Origin: Anaerolineae bacterium
GTDB taxonomy: Bacteria > Chloroflexota > Anaerolineae > 4572-78 > J111
Length of the DNA: 64,000 nucleotides
Direction: 5' to 3'
Assembly (NCBI GenBank): GCA_023382535.1
Contig: JAHDWA010000051.1
Coordinates: forward strand, 1 to 64,000
Numbering within the stretch: position 1 is the first letter of the stretch; each line of letters opens with the position of its first letter. The notes beneath the pieces were generated by a model. It made no database searches and was not told the DNA's origin. It worked only from the letters and a program-made list of their open reading frames with translations. Positions 16,366 to 25,285 of the stretch are shown piece by piece. A program made the position numbers and the translations under genes.

Positions 16366-17766
16366 ATGAAACACAAACTCATTCCTGTTCTCATAATCTT
16401 GTTAGTCGCCAGCGCTGTTGGGATAGGCTACTGGTATTTCAGCCAGAATCCGGCGGCGCTGACCCAACTGCAACTAAAATTGGGCCTGATTGATCAGGAC
16501 CAGGCCGGCGGCGTCTATCGCGTTTCCGGCTACATCGAGGCCGACGAGGTGGCCGTGGCTGCGGAAACGCGGGGACGCATCACCCGGCTGGCCGCGGATG
16601 AGGGCGATTGGATCGAAGCCGGCCAGACCCTGGTTGAGTTGGACACGGCCTTGTTAGAGGCTGAAGTGGAGCAGGCCCAGGCCAAAATCGCTACGGCCAA
16701 AGCCCACCTGGCTAAAATCGAGGCCGGGGTGCGGGCCGAAGAAATCGCCAAAGCCGAAGCGGCCGTGGCCGTAGCCGAAGCCAAAGCCGCAGCCGCCTAC
16801 ACCCAATGGCAGGATGCCCTGACCCTGCGTGACAACCCGCAGGAGTTGAACATGCAGATTGACGCGGCCCGCACCGCCCTGCAACTGGCCGAGTTGAAAA
16901 TCGCCTACGCGGCCCCGCTGAAAGACGCCGGGGAAGCGGTCTGGGATTTACGTCAGCAGCAGTGGGACTTTTTCCAGGAAGGTTTTTATGTCTCCCGCAC
17001 CCACCCCCAAACCGGCGACAAGATGAGCCGCCACATCACCTTTGAGGAAAGCCAAAAGCAGGACGCCGGGGTGGCCTGGAACTATGCCGGGGCGGATATG
17101 TGGGCCGGCTGGGTCAATTTGAATGGCGCGGTGGTCGAGCGGGACGACGCCGCAACCCGCTTGCAGGATTTGCTGCGGCTCCGGGATGACCCCCAGGAGG
17201 CCCAAGTCAAGGTGGCCCAGGCCCAGGCGGTCTACCAGACCGCCGTGGCCGAGGTTGAGGTGGCCCAGGCCCGGCTCGCGCTCCTGCAGGCCGGCCCCCG
17301 CGCCGAACAGGTGGCCGTGGCCCAGGCCCAGGTGCAGCAGGCCGAGGCCGGCCTGGCCGCGCTGCAAGTCAAGCAAGGCAAGGCGCTTTTGTCCGCCCCG
17401 CTGACCGGCCAGGTGGTGGACCGGGTGGCCCACGAGGGTGAGATCGCCGCGCCGGGCCTGACCCTGCTGACGCTGGCGAACTTGACCGACCTGACCTTGA
17501 CCGTCTACGTGCCTGAGCCGGATATTGATCTGGTGGCGGTGGGGCAGCAGGTCGAGGTCTTTGTAGATGCTTTTCCGGGCGAACCGTTTGCCGGCGCGAT
17601 CACCACGATCAGCGACAAAGCCGAGTTTACGCCCAAAAATGTGCAGACCAAAGCGGAGCGAATTAACACCGTCTTTGCCGTCAAAATCAAGTTGGACAAT
17701 CCGGATCAACGCCTGAAACCCGGCATGCCCGCCGATGCCATCCTGGCGGAAGGACCGGAATTATGA
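16366..17766 (+). CDS. HlyD/YbhG-type membrane-fusion adaptor
   Basis: 466 aa. One N-terminal membrane anchor (LIPVLIILLVASAVGIGYWYF) is followed by a biotinyl-lipoyl half-motif (GYIEADEVAVAAETRGRITRLAADEGDWIEAGQTL). A long Ala/Glu/Gln-rich coiled-coil hairpin (~residues 85-330), the second lipoyl half and a beta-barrel (DLTLTVYVPEPDIDLVAVGQQVEVFVDAFPG) come next. It links the inner-membrane ABC exporter to the outside. The ATG at 16366 follows GGAGG; the in-frame ATG 15 bases upstream overlaps that ribosome site. Confidence 0.88.
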   Translation: MKHKLIPVLIILLVASAVGIGYWYFSQNPAALTQLQLKLGLIDQDQAGGVYRVSGYIEADEVAVAAETRGRITRLAADEGDWIEAGQTLVELDTALLEAEVEQAQAKIATAKAHLAKIEAGVRAEEIAKAEAAVAVAEAKAAAAYTQWQDALTLRDNPQELNMQIDAARTALQLAELKIAYAAPLKDAGEAVWDLRQQQWDFFQEGFYVSRTHPQTGDKMSRHITFEESQKQDAGVAWNYAGADMWAGWVNLNGAVVERDDAATRLQDLLRLRDDPQEAQVKVAQAQAVYQTAVAEVEVAQARLALLQAGPRAEQVAVAQAQVQQAEAGLAALQVKQGKALLSAPLTGQVVDRVAHEGEIAAPGLTLLTLANLTDLTLTVYVPEPDIDLVAVGQQVEVFVDAFPGEPFAGAITTISDKAEFTPKNVQTKAERINTVFAVKIKLDNPDQRLKPGMPADAILAEGPEL

Positions 17767-17850
17767 AGTAAGGAGTAAGGAGTAGGGAGTAAGGGAGTAA
17801 GGGATAATTTCCTCCCCCTACTTCCTACTTCCTACTGCCTACTCCCTTTT
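17767..17850. repeat. Second low-complexity hairpin between adaptor genes
   Basis: AAGTAAGGAGTAAGG-type repeats (17766-17798) face CCTACTTCCTACTTCC and CTACTCCC (17812-17848). It is the same kind of structure as at 16245-16345, which points to a family of intercistronic repeats in this genome. Confidence 0.6.
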
Positions 17851-17864
17851 CACGAGGTGCAATC

Positions 17865-19751
17865 ATGATGAAACGAATTATCCCTATCCTGATCTTCTTA
17901 GCCGCTATCGGCGGCGCTTATTGGTGGTTTATCCGAACGCCCGTAACCGCGCAGGAGCCAATTGGCTTGCTCGGTTCCGGCACGATGGAAGCCGAAACCG
18001 TCGCTATTACCGCCGAGTTGGGCGGACGGATTATCGCCGTCCAGGTGGACGAAGGGGACGAGGTCAAAGCCGGCCAGGTGTTGGCCGAGTTGGACAAATC
18101 AGACTTGCTGGCCCAACAAACCCAGTTAGAGTCGGCTCAAGCCACGGCCAAAGCCAACCTGGAACTGGTCAGCGCCTCGGCCCGGCCGGAGGACATCGCC
18201 GCCGCCGAGGCCCAACTGGCCCAGGCCGAAACCGCCCGCGACGGGGCCAGGTTGACCTGGCAGCAGCTCGCGGAGGTGGTCCATGACCCGCATGAACTGG
18301 CGGCCCAAATCAATCAGGCCCAGGCCCAGGTGAGCGAGGTCGAACACAATCTGGAACTGGCCCGGGTCTATCTGAAGCGGATGGAGATCCAGGCCGAGGC
18401 CGCCGGCCGCAATCAGACCACCCGGGCGGGCGGGAATGAAGGACTGGTCCAGGCTGAGGCGGCCCAGTACCAACGGCAAGCCGCCCAAACCGGGGTGCAG
18501 ATGGCCGAAGTAGCCCTGGCCGGAGCCAAACAGCAGGTGGCCCATCTCATCCAGATCCGCGACAACCCCTTACCGCTGATTGCCCAGGCCAATGCGGCCG
18601 AGGCTGCTTACCGCCAGGCCGAAGCGGCCGTCCAGGCGGCCCAGGCCAACCTGGCCGCTGTGAAAGCCAGCCCGACCGCCGAAGATATTGCCGTCGCCCA
18701 GGCCCAGGTGCGGGAGACAGAGGCAGGCCTGAAAGCCGTCGAAGTGCAACTGGCCAAGCAAACGCTGGTCGCTCCACGTGACGGTCTGATCAGCCGGCGG
18801 CTGGTCGAGCCGGGCGAGTTGGCCGCGCCGGGGACGATGCTCCTGGAGTTGAGCGATATTGAGACGGTAGATCTGACCGTCTACCTCCCCGAAACCCAAA
18901 TTGGCCGGGTGAAGTTGGGACGGTTGGCGCGGGTCTATCCCGATGCGTATTCGAATGATGTCTTTGAGGGTACGGTCAGCTACATTGCGCATGAGGCCGA
19001 GTTCACCCCCAAGAATGTGCAGACGCAAGAAGAGCGGGTCAACCTGGTCTTTGCGGTCAAGATTACCCTGGCCAACGCCGACCATCGCCTGCGGCCCGGC
19101 ATGCCCGCCGACGCCGAGATTTTGCCCACCCTTCAGGCCGGTTCAGTCGCCGCCCCGTCTCCGGCTCCCTCACCCCAGGTAACTGTGACTGCTCCGGTTA
19201 CGCCGACGCCGGTTAAGGTGGCAGCAACGCCCACCATCGTCTCAACCCCGACGGCGGCGCCGGCTCCCCCGCTGGCTCAGGCCGAGATTGTCTCAGCCGG
19301 ATTGAACGTACGGAGTGGGCCGGGGATCAGTTATACCATCATCGCCGCCTTGATCAAAGGGGACACTGTACCCATCTTGAAAGTTGACCCGGACACCGGG
19401 TGGTTATTGGTCCAGTTACCCGGCGGTGAAGAAACCGGCTGGATTTCAAACAACCCCGTTTATGTGTTGGTCAGTGAGGCTCGGGAAGGGGCTAAGGTTA
19501 AGCCGGTCAAAGCTGAGCCGACGCCTACGCCTACTAAAGCTGCCTCAGCAACGGCCAAAATTGTCTCGGCTGGTCTAAACGTGCGCAATGGCCCGGGGCT
19601 TTCCCATCCGGTCATTGTCACGCTGGTTAGAGGCGATACAGTGCCGGTGGTCAAGGTTGACCTGACGACCGGCTGGTTGCAGGTGCAGTTGCCCGATGGT
19701 GAAAAACTCGGCTGGATTTCGGGCGATCCGGCTTATGTGTCGGTGAAATGA
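17865..19751 (+). CDS. HlyD-type adaptor with two C-terminal SH3b domains
   Basis: 628 aa. Residues 1-~425 repeat the layout of the preceding adaptor: membrane anchor (IIPILIFLAAIGGAYWWF), split lipoyl motif, Ala/Gln-rich coiled coil and barrel. A Pro/Thr/Ala linker (~430-470) leads to two SH3b repeats (AEIVSAGLNVRSGPGISY... and AKIVSAGLNVRNGPGLSHP...), each with GWLLVQLP/GWISNNP-like endings. Bacterial SH3b domains usually bind cell-wall material, so this adaptor may anchor the exporter to the envelope. The fusion is unusual for HlyD proteins. Confidence 0.85.
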   Translation: MMKRIIPILIFLAAIGGAYWWFIRTPVTAQEPIGLLGSGTMEAETVAITAELGGRIIAVQVDEGDEVKAGQVLAELDKSDLLAQQTQLESAQATAKANLELVSASARPEDIAAAEAQLAQAETARDGARLTWQQLAEVVHDPHELAAQINQAQAQVSEVEHNLELARVYLKRMEIQAEAAGRNQTTRAGGNEGLVQAEAAQYQRQAAQTGVQMAEVALAGAKQQVAHLIQIRDNPLPLIAQANAAEAAYRQAEAAVQAAQANLAAVKASPTAEDIAVAQAQVRETEAGLKAVEVQLAKQTLVAPRDGLISRRLVEPGELAAPGTMLLELSDIETVDLTVYLPETQIGRVKLGRLARVYPDAYSNDVFEGTVSYIAHEAEFTPKNVQTQEERVNLVFAVKITLANADHRLRPGMPADAEILPTLQAGSVAAPSPAPSPQVTVTAPVTPTPVKVAATPTIVSTPTAAPAPPLAQAEIVSAGLNVRSGPGISYTIIAALIKGDTVPILKVDPDTGWLLVQLPGGEETGWISNNPVYVLVSEAREGAKVKPVKAEPTPTPTKAASATAKIVSAGLNVRNGPGLSHPVIVTLVRGDTVPVVKVDLTTGWLQVQLPDGEKLGWISGDPAYVSVK

Positions 19752-19758
19752 GCCAGCA

Positions 19759-19780
19759 GGGGTGGCTTTACAGCCACCCC
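19759..19780 (+). promoter_or_regulatory. mRNA hairpin between adaptor and cyclase genes
   Basis: GGGGTGGCT/AGCCACCCC perfect 9 bp stem with a TTAC loop. There is no following T-run, so it may be an RNA processing or stability element rather than a terminator. Confidence 0.5.
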
Positions 19781-19802
19781 GCTATCGGCGAGGGGTCGGA
19801 TG

Positions 19803-20768
19803 ATGGTCTGGTTACAATCTTTGTACGCCGAGATAAACTCTCACCTGCTGGCGCTCACCTGGCTGGAGGGGCTGGACCTGCTCCTGGTCACACTCGCCTT
19901 GTACCTGCTCTTAAACTGGGTGCGCCACAGCCGGGCGGCCTTCCTGTTCCGAGGCGAGGTGCTGACGGTGGTGGTCCTGGTCCTTATGACCCTGCTGCTG
20001 CCCTTGCGGACCTTCGATTGGCTGATCCAGCAGGCCCTGCTGGCCATGTTGTTCGCCACCCCGCTCATCTTCCAGCCGGAACTGCGTCACTTGTTGGAGC
20101 GGATTGGCCGCCGGGCCGGGGCCACTCCAACCATTCGCCAGACGACGGTTGAAAATGTGGTGGCCCTCTTGGCCCGCGCCGTGGAGCGGCTGTCCGCCAG
20201 CCAGACAGGCGCGCTCATCGTCCTCGAATGGAAGGCTTCCCTGCAACGGGTGGCGGAAACCGGGGTGGCGATTGGTGGACAGATCAGCAGTGAGTTGTTG
20301 CAGGCCATCTTTTATCCCAAAAATCCGCTGCACGATGGCGCCGTTATCGTCCACGAAGATCAGCTCCTGGCGGCCGGTTGTGTCCTGCCGGTCGCGCAGC
20401 ATCCCCTGCCCGGCCAACGCCGCTTGGGGACGCGCCATCGGGCAGCGGTGGGCCTGAGTGAAAGCAGCGACGCCCTGGTCATCGTGGTTAGCGAAGAGAG
20501 CGGGACGATTTCGACCGCTCGCGATGGTCATCTCCAGCGCCGGCTCGAGAGCGCCAGCCTGCGGCAGCAACTCCTCGATTTCTATCTTCCGACCACACCG
20601 CCCTCGTCCACCGTCTCGCTGCGGCTTTTGTCCAGCCGGTTCGTTTCCCGGCTGGGCCAACTTCAGTTCCGCCCCCGGCCCCACCAACTGCTGGCCAAGG
20701 CCGGTCTCTTTTTCGTCTCATTATTACTGGCCTTGGCCGCCTGGTGGAATTCATTATCGGGCGGATAA
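19803..20768 (+). CDS. cdaA: CdaA-type diadenylate cyclase
   Basis: 321 aa. N-terminal membrane helices (LDLLLVTLALYLLLNWV, VLTVVVLVLMTLLLPL and another) precede a DisA_N domain with the catalytic motifs DGA (HDGAVIVHED, ~residue 178) and RHRAA (~210). It makes the second messenger c-di-AMP from two ATP. A C-terminal extension ends in one further membrane helix (LLAKAGLFFVSLLLALAAWWNSL), which standard CdaA lacks. The usual partner gene (cdaR/ybbR) is not next to it; it follows the exporter operon by 51 bp. I chose the second ATG of an ATGATG start because of GAGGGG spacing. Confidence 0.9.
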   Translation: MVWLQSLYAEINSHLLALTWLEGLDLLLVTLALYLLLNWVRHSRAAFLFRGEVLTVVVLVLMTLLLPLRTFDWLIQQALLAMLFATPLIFQPELRHLLERIGRRAGATPTIRQTTVENVVALLARAVERLSASQTGALIVLEWKASLQRVAETGVAIGGQISSELLQAIFYPKNPLHDGAVIVHEDQLLAAGCVLPVAQHPLPGQRRLGTRHRAAVGLSESSDALVIVVSEESGTISTARDGHLQRRLESASLRQQLLDFYLPTTPPSSTVSLRLLSSRFVSRLGQLQFRPRPHQLLAKAGLFFVSLLLALAAWWNSLSGG

Positions 20769-20801
20769 ATCGGGTCTGGATAGATCTGAGGGCCGGCAAA
20801 T

Positions 20802-20888
20802 CCGACAAAAGTCGAAGACGGGCCGCCGGAGAAATAGTACCCTATGAGTAAGTTATACCTGATGCCCCTGGAAATAAGGGCATCAGGT
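20802..20888 (+). promoter_or_regulatory. Regulatory motif copy and hairpin upstream of the PRC-barrel gene
   Basis: CCGACAAAAGTCG at 20802-20814 repeats the motif of the 12.1 kb gap. It is followed by a perfect stem ACCTGATGCCC/GGGCATCAGGT (20857-20867 and 20878-20888) just 30 bases before the next gene. Confidence 0.5.
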
Positions 20889-20918
20889 TAAATCGCAAAG
20901 GATAAATGGTGTAAAGAT

Positions 20919-21251
20919 ATGACTCAGCATAACCATTCAGCAACCCCTGCCTCCTCTCAGCGGTTTTTTGAGCGCGGCCGGGTTTGCCTGGAGCCAGAGA
21001 AACTACCCATTGAAGTGAGCCGGGGGATGGCCATCCTGACCCAGGATGGCTGGGAGGCGGGCAAGGTGGCCGCGGTCGTGGTTGAGGACCCCAGCCAACA
21101 AGTAACCCATCTGCTCCTGGTTCGCCCCCACCTGGTCTCGGATTATCGCCTGGTGCCGGTGAGCCTGATCGAGGAAGTGGGGGAAGAGATGGTCTCATTG
21201 GGCATTAGCAGTGAAGCTGTAGAGAGTCTGCCCGCCCGGCGCACCCCCTAG
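20919..21251 (+). CDS. PRC-barrel-like small protein
   Basis: 110 aa. The core (VSRGMAILTQDGWEAGKVAAVVVEDPSQQVTHLLLVRPHLVSDYRLVPVSLIEEVGEEMVSLG) follows the PRC-barrel pattern of G..V...DG..G.V..VV.D.....V..LVV.......R.VPV..I....... Such domains act in RNA processing, photosynthetic complexes or as generic adaptors. There is a repeated regulatory motif upstream. The function here is unknown. Confidence 0.65.
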   Translation: MTQHNHSATPASSQRFFERGRVCLEPEKLPIEVSRGMAILTQDGWEAGKVAAVVVEDPSQQVTHLLLVRPHLVSDYRLVPVSLIEEVGEEMVSLGISSEAVESLPARRTP

Positions 21252-21291
21252 CCCGATTTGACGGTGAGTGCAAAGATGATTTACTTCCAAA

Positions 21292-21307
21292 TCCGACAAA
21301 AGTCGGA
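21292..21307. promoter_or_regulatory. Perfect palindrome TCCGACAAAAGTCGGA
   Basis: The best copy of the recurrent motif (others at 12082, 12176 and 20802). It lies about 75-90 bases upstream of the membrane-protein gene start, with a possible -10-like GATAAGAT about 25 bases downstream. Confidence 0.6.
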
Positions 21308-21381
21308 GACAGGGGTATCAGGCAGTGATAAGATGTGACTCAGTGATACGATACCGGGTAAATCTATATGGAGGCCTTATG

Positions 21382-21795
21382 ATGAATTCACTTCTCTTGA
21401 AACATTCGCGCTGGCTGGGGGCGCTGGCCCTGTTTGCCGTTCTGTTTGGCCTGCTGACCCTGGTTTCCGGCGGATCGGTTCTGTTTGACAGCGCAGCCCG
21501 GCAGGCCGCCGGTAATTATGTATCCTTTGTCCTCTGGTTCAACTTCCTGGCCGGTTTTGCCTACATCATCGCCGGGGTGGGTCTGTGGATGTGGCAGCGC
21601 TGGGCGGTGTGGCTCTCCTTCTTGATTGCCGGCGCGACCTTGGTGGTTTTTATTATTTTTGGCGGCTATATCCTGAGTGGGGGCAGCTATGAACTGCGCA
21701 CCCTGGGCGCAATGAGCCTGCGAACCGTTATCTGGTTTGTTATCTCTGTTGTCGCCTACCGACAGCTAAATCCAAAATCCAAATCTAAAATCTAA
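21382..21795 (+). CDS. Four-helix hypothetical membrane protein
   Basis: 137 aa with four membrane segments at residues ~10-30, 45-72, 75-100 and 108-128. GGAGG lies 7 bases before the second ATG of an ATGATG start, which I prefer. No family is recognised with confidence; the topology resembles small DoxX-like or DUF-type four-helix proteins. It stands 8 bp before the FtsX-like permease and is probably co-transcribed. Confidence 0.65.
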   Translation: MNSLLLKHSRWLGALALFAVLFGLLTLVSGGSVLFDSAARQAAGNYVSFVLWFNFLAGFAYIIAGVGLWMWQRWAVWLSFLIAGATLVVFIIFGGYILSGGSYELRTLGAMSLRTVIWFVISVVAYRQLNPKSKSKI

Positions 21796-21802
21796 AATCA
21801 CT

Positions 21803-24202
21803 ATGGGCGTAATTCGTTACAAAATTTGGCGTGACTTGTGGGAAAACAAGGGCCGCACCTGGCGGGTGATTGCGATCATTGCCATTGGCGCTTTTGCCGT
21901 CGGTGCAGTTTTGGGCGGCAAAGCGTTTATCCGCCAGGATGTGACCCGCACCTGGCAGGCCTCTCATCCGGCGACCATTGGCCTGGAGGTCAATCCGCCG
22001 GTTGACGACAGTCAGATCGAGTCCTTGCAGAATCTCAAGGAGATGGAGCGGGTCGAGGGCTGGTTCCAGGATAAAACAGTGCGCTGGCGGCGCACGCCGC
22101 AGGACCCCTGGCAGCCGGCCACCCTGGTCGCCCTGGCAGACTATGAGGAGCAGACCATCCGGCGGGTGACCCTGGACAGCGGCGACTGGCCGCGGCGCAA
22201 GTGCGTGGGGGTGCAGCGCGGGCGCGGCCTGGCCGCCGGCGACCAGCTTGAACTGCAAATTGACAACAAGGTCTACCCGGTGGCGTTGAACGGAGTGCTC
22301 TACAATGCCGGCCACCCCTCGCCGGCCATGCTGCCCGACCCGATGTTTTTCACCACCCGCGAGCGCTTCAGCCAACTTACCGGCGAGACCGGTTCCAGCC
22401 TCATCCTGGCCACCATCCCCCATTACAGCGACGCCGCCGTCAAGGCCGCTGCCGACCTGCTCCAGCACGAGCTGGAAAAGCAGGACATCGAAGTCAGCCC
22501 GGCCATCTCTGCGCCGGGCGGCTTTAAAACCCGTACCGGCCGGCCCGACCAGTTTACCAACCAGGATGCCCTGGACAGCATCTTTTTGATTTTGACGGTC
22601 ATGGCCGCCGCCACCCTCGTTTTGGGCCTGTTTTTGGTCTATAACACCATCAATGCGGTGATTGTGCAGCAGGTCAACCAGATTGGCATGATGAAGGCCA
22701 TTGGGGCCAGGTTCGGCCAGATTCTGGTCATCTATCTCAGCCTGATCCTGGTCTATGCGGGGTTAGCTTTGGCGCTGGCCGTGCCCCTGGGCGCGTTGGG
22801 CGCGCACGGCCTGCGGGTGATGATGGTCCAGCGGGTGGGCATGCTCCCCGGCCCTTTTGAGATTTCAGTGACGGCGGTGGCAGTCCAGGCGGCGGTGGCG
22901 CTGCTCTCCCCATTGTTGGTGTCGCTGTTGCCCATCTACCTGGGAGCGCGCATCACCGTGCGCGAGGCCATCACCACTTATGGCCTGGCCGCTGCCTCCA
23001 ATTGGCTGGATCGGCTGCTGGTTAAACTGGATTTCATCCCCCGCCTGGCCTCGCTCACTGTGAGCAATACCTTTCGCAATCAGAAGCGGGTGCTCTTTAC
23101 CCAGCTCACCCTGATCGGGGCCGGAGTGATGTTTATGATGGTTCTGAACACACGGGCCACCATGACCCACACCTTTGGTGAGGCCCTCCTCTCGATCTTC
23201 CAGGCCAACGTGCTGCTCGATCTGGAAGAGGAGGCGCGGATCAGGCCCATTGAGACATTGGCCCACAGTCATCCCGAAGTGAGCACGGTCGAAGTCTATG
23301 GCACGGCCAAAGGGACGGCCCGGCCCCAGGGCCAACCGGAGTCCAATGACGATAGCAAAGTCAACCTGCGCGGTCTGCCCCTGCCTTCAAAGACCTATGT
23401 GCCCCAATTACGGGCCGGGCGCTGGCTGCAGGCGGGCGACGATTACGCCGTGGTGCTCAACCAGGAAGTGGCCCAGGCGATGGGGGTAGAGGTGGGCGAC
23501 TGGATTACGATTGACATTCCCACCCAACGGGAGTCGGACTGGCAGGTGGTCGGCCTGCTCTTTGAGCCGGTGGACCAGGAAGTGGCTATCGTCCGGCGCG
23601 AGGTACTGCTGCGCGAAATGAATGAAGTGGGTCGAGGCCAATCCATCCGGGTGCAGACGATCAACCAGGATGCCGCCAGTGAGGCGGCCACAGCAGCCGA
23701 CCTGCGGGGACTCTACGAAGCACACGGCTATGAAGTCATAGCCAGCAGCCAGGATACTTCGCACCGGCTGGCTATGGAACGAACCCAGCGCATGGCCCTG
23801 ATCTTCGGTATTTTGACGGCGATGGCGGTGATGACGGCGGTGGTCGGGGCGGTGGCCCTCAGCGGCACACTGGCCATCAATGTACTGGAGCGGACACGCG
23901 AGATCGGGGTAATGCGGGCTATTGGGGCCTCAAGTTGGGTCGTGTCCGGCCAGTTTATCGGTGAGGGGCTGATCCTGGGCTGGCTGAGCTGGCTGCTGGC
24001 CATTCCGCTCAGTCTTCCGGCCGGCCGGTTGTTGAGTTTGGCCTTGACTCGCACGCTGCACATCGAGCTGGTGTATCAATTTTCGGCCTGGGGAGTCTGG
24101 TATTGGCTCGGAATCATTACGGTTCTGGCCGTTGTCGCCAGTTGGTTCCCGGCGCAAAAGGCTGCTCAGACCAGCGTGCGGGAGAGTTTGGCTTACGTCT
24201 AA
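21803..24202 (+). CDS. FtsX/MacB-type ABC transporter permease (large)
   Basis: 799 aa with the duplicated FtsX architecture. There is an N-terminal helix (IIAIGAFAVGAVLGG), an extracytoplasmic MacB-like domain and three helices around residues 250-400 (LILTVMAAATLVLGLFLVYNTINAVIVQQ...MMKAIGA). A second cycle follows (FRNQKRVLFTQLTLIGAGVMF..., then three final helices with EIGVMRAIGASSW). No ATPase gene lies beside it; the nearest ATPases belong to the YbhF-like pair 5.6 kb upstream. The substrate is unknown. Confidence 0.85.
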   Translation: MGVIRYKIWRDLWENKGRTWRVIAIIAIGAFAVGAVLGGKAFIRQDVTRTWQASHPATIGLEVNPPVDDSQIESLQNLKEMERVEGWFQDKTVRWRRTPQDPWQPATLVALADYEEQTIRRVTLDSGDWPRRKCVGVQRGRGLAAGDQLELQIDNKVYPVALNGVLYNAGHPSPAMLPDPMFFTTRERFSQLTGETGSSLILATIPHYSDAAVKAAADLLQHELEKQDIEVSPAISAPGGFKTRTGRPDQFTNQDALDSIFLILTVMAAATLVLGLFLVYNTINAVIVQQVNQIGMMKAIGARFGQILVIYLSLILVYAGLALALAVPLGALGAHGLRVMMVQRVGMLPGPFEISVTAVAVQAAVALLSPLLVSLLPIYLGARITVREAITTYGLAAASNWLDRLLVKLDFIPRLASLTVSNTFRNQKRVLFTQLTLIGAGVMFMMVLNTRATMTHTFGEALLSIFQANVLLDLEEEARIRPIETLAHSHPEVSTVEVYGTAKGTARPQGQPESNDDSKVNLRGLPLPSKTYVPQLRAGRWLQAGDDYAVVLNQEVAQAMGVEVGDWITIDIPTQRESDWQVVGLLFEPVDQEVAIVRREVLLREMNEVGRGQSIRVQTINQDAASEAATAADLRGLYEAHGYEVIASSQDTSHRLAMERTQRMALIFGILTAMAVMTAVVGAVALSGTLAINVLERTREIGVMRAIGASSWVVSGQFIGEGLILGWLSWLLAIPLSLPAGRLLSLALTRTLHIELVYQFSAWGVWYWLGIITVLAVVASWFPAQKAAQTSVRESLAYV

Positions 24203-24219
24203 ATAAAGGGAGGTCATGT

Positions 24220-24537
24220 ATGTCAAAACTAACCAGGGTGATACACTTGCCTCAAAACGGAACTTGCCCATACCCCGGCGCAACGACTACCCCCTTAAGC
24301 GAACGCGAGCGAGAGGTATTACATTGGCTCGCTTCCGGTGCGTCGAACCGTGAAATCGGCCGGAAACTATCCATCGCCGAGAGCACGGTCAAGCGGCACG
24401 TTTACCACATCTATGGTAAGCTGAATATATGTAACCGCACTCAGGCCGTCCTGTGGGCGATAAAGCTAGGGGTAAGCCCAGGCGGTTTAATCGCCGATAG
24501 CCACGCCTGGAACGAGGCAAATGGACTCAAATCGTAG
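24220..24537 (+). CDS. LuxR-type helix-turn-helix protein
   Basis: 105 aa. Residues ~25-90 are a complete LuxR/GerE DNA-binding domain (LSEREREVLHWLASGASNREIGRKLSIAESTVKRHVYHIYGKLNICNRTQAV). There is no receiver or ligand domain, so it is a stand-alone DNA-binding protein. GGGAGG at normal distance fixes the ATG at 24220, 17 bp after the FtsX-like gene, suggesting a common transcript. Confidence 0.85.
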   Translation: MSKLTRVIHLPQNGTCPYPGATTTPLSEREREVLHWLASGASNREIGRKLSIAESTVKRHVYHIYGKLNICNRTQAVLWAIKLGVSPGGLIADSHAWNEANGLKS

Positions 24538-24620
24538 CCAGGCCGGGTTGTTTGCCGGCCTGCTTGAAGTTGAGCAACGGGCAATTTTTATCCATCATAT
24601 CTTCAAGGGAGGAAAATCTT

Positions 24621-25064
24621 ATGACTCATCCGGTTATCACTAAACCTCAAGACAAAGCTAAGATGACCCGCAGCGATTGGCTGAAGTTGGGTCTCATTAC
24701 GGCGGCTACCAGCATTGTCGCAGTCCTGGCGGTGCAAGCTCTGGCCGTTGCCCTCTGGCCGGAGATCTCCCTCTTTGCGCCGTTGGACAGCTACGTGCGC
24801 TCGGCTATTTTTACCCTGGTTCCGGCGCTGGGAGCAACGGCGCTGTTGGCCTGGTTGGTGGAACGCCGGGCGAGGCCGGTTCAAACCTTCATCATAATTT
24901 CAGGGGTAGTCCTGCTTGTCAGCTTCATTCCCGACTATATTTTGCCTGTCCCCCATAAAACGCTACTGGCCAGCAGCGTCGCTGCTTTCTTGCATGTGGT
25001 GGCTGGGGTTGTCACTGTGTTACTGTTGGTCATTGGCTATCAACGGCGCACTGGACAGACTTAG
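24621..25064 (+). CDS. DUF6069-like membrane protein
   Basis: 147 aa with four membrane helices (residues ~22-45, 55-78, 88-108 and 115-140). The pattern W...L..A....V....V......P......P.......F.L....GA..L...L..R matches small actinobacterial/Chloroflexota DUF6069 proteins. GGGAGG precedes the ATG. No function is known. Confidence 0.6.
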   Translation: MTHPVITKPQDKAKMTRSDWLKLGLITAATSIVAVLAVQALAVALWPEISLFAPLDSYVRSAIFTLVPALGATALLAWLVERRARPVQTFIIISGVVLLVSFIPDYILPVPHKTLLASSVAAFLHVVAGVVTVLLLVIGYQRRTGQT

Positions 25065-25285
25065 GGGCATTTGGTCGGAAGCTCAGGGTGGGTGGCCGTC
25101 TTGAACGATGAACCGCGCTCAAGTATAATGATTGCTTGGCAGCGAGAAATTAGGGTAAGTTTGACCATTTGGCCGGCTCCCCGGTTGGTGGTGTAGTTTC
25201 TAAGGGTTGTAACAGAGCGAGGTGACGCAAACAGAGGGCTACGGAGCGATGCGGAGGCTCAGGCCGGCCGGTAAAGGAGTCGCGA

